From NCBI GenBank assembly GCA_938028745.1, contig CALIZL010000106.1:1-33399 (forward strand): 33,399 nt of DNA. The letters are read 5' to 3'. Positions 31,268 to 33,399 of this stretch are shown here, one piece after another. A model generated the notes under the pieces. It worked only from the letters and a program-made list of their open reading frames with translations. It did no database searches and was not told where the DNA came from. Position numbers and translations under genes: made by a program. Each line of letters starts with the position of its first letter. The stretch's first letter is position 1. The DNA comes from an uncultured Prevotella sp. (lineage in GTDB: Bacteria; Bacteroidota; Bacteroidia; Bacteroidales; Bacteroidaceae).

Positions 31268-31346
31268 ATGAACAATGTCGAGCTCGCTCGGACATTGTCA
31301 TGGCGAGAAAACGCACTTTTCGAGAAACGAAAAAGAACGTTTCGTT
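31268..31346 (+). promoter_or_regulatory. Hairpins and repeat in the map-infA spacer
   Basis: An imperfect stem pairs ACAATGTC (31272-31279) with GACATTGT (31291-31298), extended by GAGC/GCTC. A second stem AACGAAA/TTTCGTT lies at 31326-31346. The sequence TTCGAGAAACGA occurs twice (31319-31330 and 31408-31419). A 60-codon ORF through this spacer is not conserved in any way I recognise. Possibly an attenuator of infA. Confidence 0.4.
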
Positions 31347-31453
31347 CAGCCCGACATGCAATGACAGGCTTGCTTGAAAATTGCCCCATGGCTACCAAAC
31401 GAACTGTTCGAGAAACGAGAAAAGAACTTACAGATAAAGCAAAGAGTTAATTT

Positions 31454-31672
31454 ATGGCAAAACAATCTGCTATTGAGCAAGATGGAACAATTGTAGAAGC
31501 ATTGTCTAACGCGATGTTTCGCGTGGAGCTTGAGAATGGTTGCCCCATAACGGCCCACATATCAGGAAAGATGAGGATGCACTACATCAAGATACTGCCT
31601 GGCGATAAGGTAAAGGTGGAGATGAGCCCCTACGACCTTACCAAGGGTAGGATTGTGTTTAGATACAAATAA
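31454..31672 (+). CDS. infA: Translation initiation factor IF-1
   Basis: 72 residues, exact usual length. OB-fold protein that binds the 30S A site. Recognised from MAKQSAIEQDGTIVEALSN and KMRMHYIKILPGDKVKVEMSPYDL. Confidence 0.98.
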   Translation: MAKQSAIEQDGTIVEALSNAMFRVELENGCPITAHISGKMRMHYIKILPGDKVKVEMSPYDLTKGRIVFRYK

Positions 31673-31685
31673 TTCAATTTAGAAT

Positions 31686-31802
31686 ATGAAGACAAGAGCA
31701 TCGTTGAAGAAACGTACAGCCGACTGCAAGATTGTTCGTCGTAAAGGTCGCTTGTTCGTTATCAACAAGAAGAACCCTAAGTACAAGACGCGTCAGGGTT
31801 AA
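31686..31802 (+). CDS. rpmJ: Ribosomal protein L36, single-Cys form
   Basis: 38 residues, MKTRASLKKRTADCKIVRRK then GRLFVINKKNPKYKTRQG. Only one Cys is present, so it lacks the zinc-binding CxxC of the other form and is the zinc-independent type, in keeping with the zinc-free S14. Starts 13 nt after infA. Confidence 0.94.
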   Translation: MKTRASLKKRTADCKIVRRKGRLFVINKKNPKYKTRQG

Positions 31803-31838
31803 ACATTTAATCATTATCAAAACATTTATCATTAACAA

Positions 31839-32219
31839 ATGGCAATAAGAATTGTTGGAGTAGATTTGCCCCAAAACAAGCGTGGCGAAATCGCATTGAC
31901 TTATATCTACGGTATAGGTCGAAGTAGTTCAGCAAAGATATTGGACAAGGCTGGTGTGAACCGTGACCTGAAAGTCAGCGAGTGGACTGACGACCAGGCA
32001 GCCAAAGTCCGTGAAATTATCGGCGCTGAATTCAAAGTAGAAGGCGATCTCCGTTCGGAGATTCAATTGAACATCAAGCGTCTCATGGACATTGGTTGTT
32101 ATCGTGGAGTACGTCATCGTAACGGTCTTCCCGTTCGCGGTCAGAGCACCAAGAACAATGCTCGCACCCGTAAAGGAAAGAAAAAGACTGTTGCTAACAA
32201 GAAGAAGGCTACTAAGTAA
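31839..32219 (+). CDS. rpsM: Ribosomal protein S13
   Basis: 126 residues. 30S head protein in the bridge to 50S. Starts MAIRIVGVDLPQNKRGEIAL; contains YRGVRHRNGLPVRGQSTKNN. Its C-terminus is Lys-rich. The 81-nt spacer to rpsK contains a structured element. Confidence 0.97.
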   Translation: MAIRIVGVDLPQNKRGEIALTYIYGIGRSSSAKILDKAGVNRDLKVSEWTDDQAAKVREIIGAEFKVEGDLRSEIQLNIKRLMDIGCYRGVRHRNGLPVRGQSTKNNARTRKGKKKTVANKKKATK

Positions 32220-32224
32220 TATTT

Positions 32225-32281
32225 AGTTGGAAGTTGAAAGGCGGGGCTTGCCCCGATGCTTAAAACTCGAAACTTGAAACT
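32225..32281 (+). promoter_or_regulatory. Imperfect hairpin in the rpsM-rpsK spacer
   Basis: A perfect inner stem CGGGGC-TT-GCCCCG (32242-32255) is flanked by pairing of AGTT (32225-32228) with AACT (32278-32281) and of AAGTT (32231-32235) with AACTT (32271-32275). It may be an attenuator or stabiliser, possibly the S4 target, but nothing specific shows it. Confidence 0.35.
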
Positions 32282-32300
32282 TTTAAACTAAAAAGAAATT

Positions 32301-32687
32301 ATGGCAAAGAAAATAGCAGCAAAGAAAAGAAACGTCAGGGTAGACGCTCTTGGACAACTTCATGTTCATAGCTCATTCAATAACATCATTGTGTCTTTGG
32401 CTAACAGCGAAGGTCAGGTAATATCTTGGTCGTCGGCTGGTAAGATGGGATTCCGTGGTTCTAAGAAGAACACTCCCTATGCAGCCCAAATGGCAGCCGA
32501 AGATTGCGCCAAGGTGGCATTCGACCTCGGTCTCCGTAAGGTGAAAGCCTACGTTAAGGGTCCAGGCAACGGCCGCGAAAGCGCCATCCGCGCCGTGCAC
32601 GGTGCAGGTATCGAGGTAACCGAGATTATCGACGTTACGCCGCTGCCCCACAATGGATGTCGTCCTCCCAAGCGTCGCCGCGTATAA
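32301..32687 (+). CDS. rpsK: Ribosomal protein S11
   Basis: 128 residues. 30S platform protein near the anti-Shine-Dalgarno end of 16S rRNA. Conserved segments HVHSSFNNIIVSLANSEGQ and ending DVTPLPHNGCRPPKRRRV. Confidence 0.98.
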   Translation: MAKKIAAKKRNVRVDALGQLHVHSSFNNIIVSLANSEGQVISWSSAGKMGFRGSKKNTPYAAQMAAEDCAKVAFDLGLRKVKAYVKGPGNGRESAIRAVHGAGIEVTEIIDVTPLPHNGCRPPKRRRV

Positions 32688-32765
32688 CACGCACCTTTCC
32701 TAACGCTTGCACCCAGTGTGGCAGGCAACAAAGATACACAAACAAAAAAGTTATAAAAACAGAAA

Positions 32766-33371
32766 ATGGCTAGATACATAGGTCCGAAATCTAAAATTGC
32801 TCGTCGTTTTGGTGAACCCATCTTCGGCGCAGACAAAGTTTTGTCCAAGAGAAACTTCCCTCCTGGACAGCATGGCAACAACCGTCGCAGGAAAACTTCC
32901 GAGTACGGCGCCATGTTGGCAGAGAAGCAAAAGGCTAAATACACTTACGGCGTGTTGGAACGTCAGTTCCGCAACATGTTCGAGAAGGCAGCTAAGGCTA
33001 GCGGCATCACCGGCGAGGTGCTGTTGCAAAACCTCGAAAGCCGTCTCGACAACGTAGTGTTCCGTCTTGGTCTGGCTCCTACCCGTGCAGCCGCACGCCA
33101 GCTCGTTGGCCACAAACACATCGTGGTAGACGGCAAGGTAGTAAACATTCCTTCTTATTCAGTGAAAGCCGGCCAAGTTGTCGGCGTGCGCGAGAAAGCT
33201 AAGTCGCTCGAAGTTATCGAGGCTGCCTTGGCTGGTTTCAACCACAGCAAGTACCCCTGGATTGAGTGGGACGACGCTTCAAAGAGCGGTAAGTTCCTGC
33301 ACAAGCCCGAGCGTGCCGACATTCCTGAGAACATTAAGGAACAGTTAATCGTTGAGTTGTACTCTAAATAA
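32766..33371 (+). CDS. rpsD: Ribosomal protein S4
   Basis: 201 residues. Primary 16S rRNA-binding protein, often the repressor of the alpha operon. Starts MARYIGPKSKIARRFGEPIF; the S4 RNA-binding domain (LESRLDNVVFRLGLAPTRAA, then VDGKVVNIPSY) is intact. No zinc-binding Cys set at the N-terminus. Ends 12 nt before rpoA. Confidence 0.98.
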   Translation: MARYIGPKSKIARRFGEPIFGADKVLSKRNFPPGQHGNNRRRKTSEYGAMLAEKQKAKYTYGVLERQFRNMFEKAAKASGITGEVLLQNLESRLDNVVFRLGLAPTRAAARQLVGHKHIVVDGKVVNIPSYSVKAGQVVGVREKAKSLEVIEAALAGFNHSKYPWIEWDDASKSGKFLHKPERADIPENIKEQLIVELYSK

Positions 33372-33383
33372 ATCATTGAATTA

Positions 33384-33399
33384 ATGGCGATATTAGCAT
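33384..33399 (+). CDS. rpoA: RNA polymerase alpha subunit (first 5 codons)
   Basis: Only ATG and four codons are seen (MAILA), then the window ends. MAILA is the usual start of Bacteroidetes RpoA, and the gene follows rpsD in this operon in most bacteria. The assignment rests on position and these five residues. Confidence 0.8.

Noticed and set aside
31268..31450. 60-codon ORF between map and infA
   Set aside because: It runs through two hairpins and a direct repeat and has no recognisable domain.
1..33399. CRISPR array, tRNA or rRNA genes, insertion sequences
   Set aside because: No regularly spaced repeats, cloverleaf-like sequences, rRNA stretches or transposase genes were seen by eye.

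Overview
The window reads as a chromosomal segment of a Bacteroidales bacterium, probably Prevotella-like. The reasons are the gene order S12-S7-EF-G-S10 with no tuf, promoter boxes of the Bacteroidetes type (TTTG, about 20 nt, TAnnTTTG), few Shine-Dalgarno sequences, and an outer-membrane barrel protein with an N-terminal carboxypeptidase-regulatory-like domain. The species assignment is inference from protein character; no database was searched.

Region 1 (1-5797, minus strand) is a type I restriction-modification operon in the order hsdR, cysteine-peptidase-like gene, hsdM, hsdS. The last gene runs off the left edge. A near-perfect Bacteroidetes promoter lies 170-200 nt upstream of hsdR. 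The peptidase-like gene is packed between hsdR and hsdM with gaps of 11 and 7 nt, so it is likely co-expressed with the enzyme.

Region 2 (about 5800-7341) holds a small HipB-like DNA-binding protein gene with a palindrome over its own promoter, then a short ORF that starts like HipA but lacks the kinase. About 400 nt of non-coding, AT-rich DNA follows.

Region 3 (7342-15721, plus strand) is the most interesting part. It looks like an undescribed biosynthetic cluster for a ribosomally made, post-translationally modified peptide (RiPP). It contains a radical SAM/SPASM maturase, an overlapping 71-residue precursor with five cysteines and an aromatic-rich C-terminus, a strong hairpin, an outer-membrane barrel protein, an exported HExxH metallopeptidase-like protein, an M50 membrane peptidase, and a polytopic O-antigen-ligase/polymerase-like protein with a TPR-like C-terminus. 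The last two genes overlap by 4 nt. A plausible flow is modification of the peptide in the cytoplasm, cleavage at or in the inner membrane, and handling in the periplasm and outer membrane by the remaining proteins. No ABC exporter is present, so the export route is open. By eye this region is richer in A+T than the ribosomal region beside it, which fits horizontal acquisition.

Region 4 (16082-33399, plus strand) is a continuous str-S10-spc-alpha ribosomal superoperon: rpsL, rpsG, fusA, rpsJ, rplC, rplD, rplW, rplB, rpsS, rplV, rpsC, rplP, rpmC, rpsQ, rplN, rplX, rplE, rpsN, rpsH, rplF, rplR, rpsE, rpmD, rplO, secY, map, infA, rpmJ, rpsM, rpsK, rpsD and the first codons of rpoA. Most spacers are very short. 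A few longer ones (rpsL-rpsG, fusA-rpsJ, rpsN-rpsH, map-infA, rpsM-rpsK) contain inverted repeats that could be ribosomal-protein leader RNAs.
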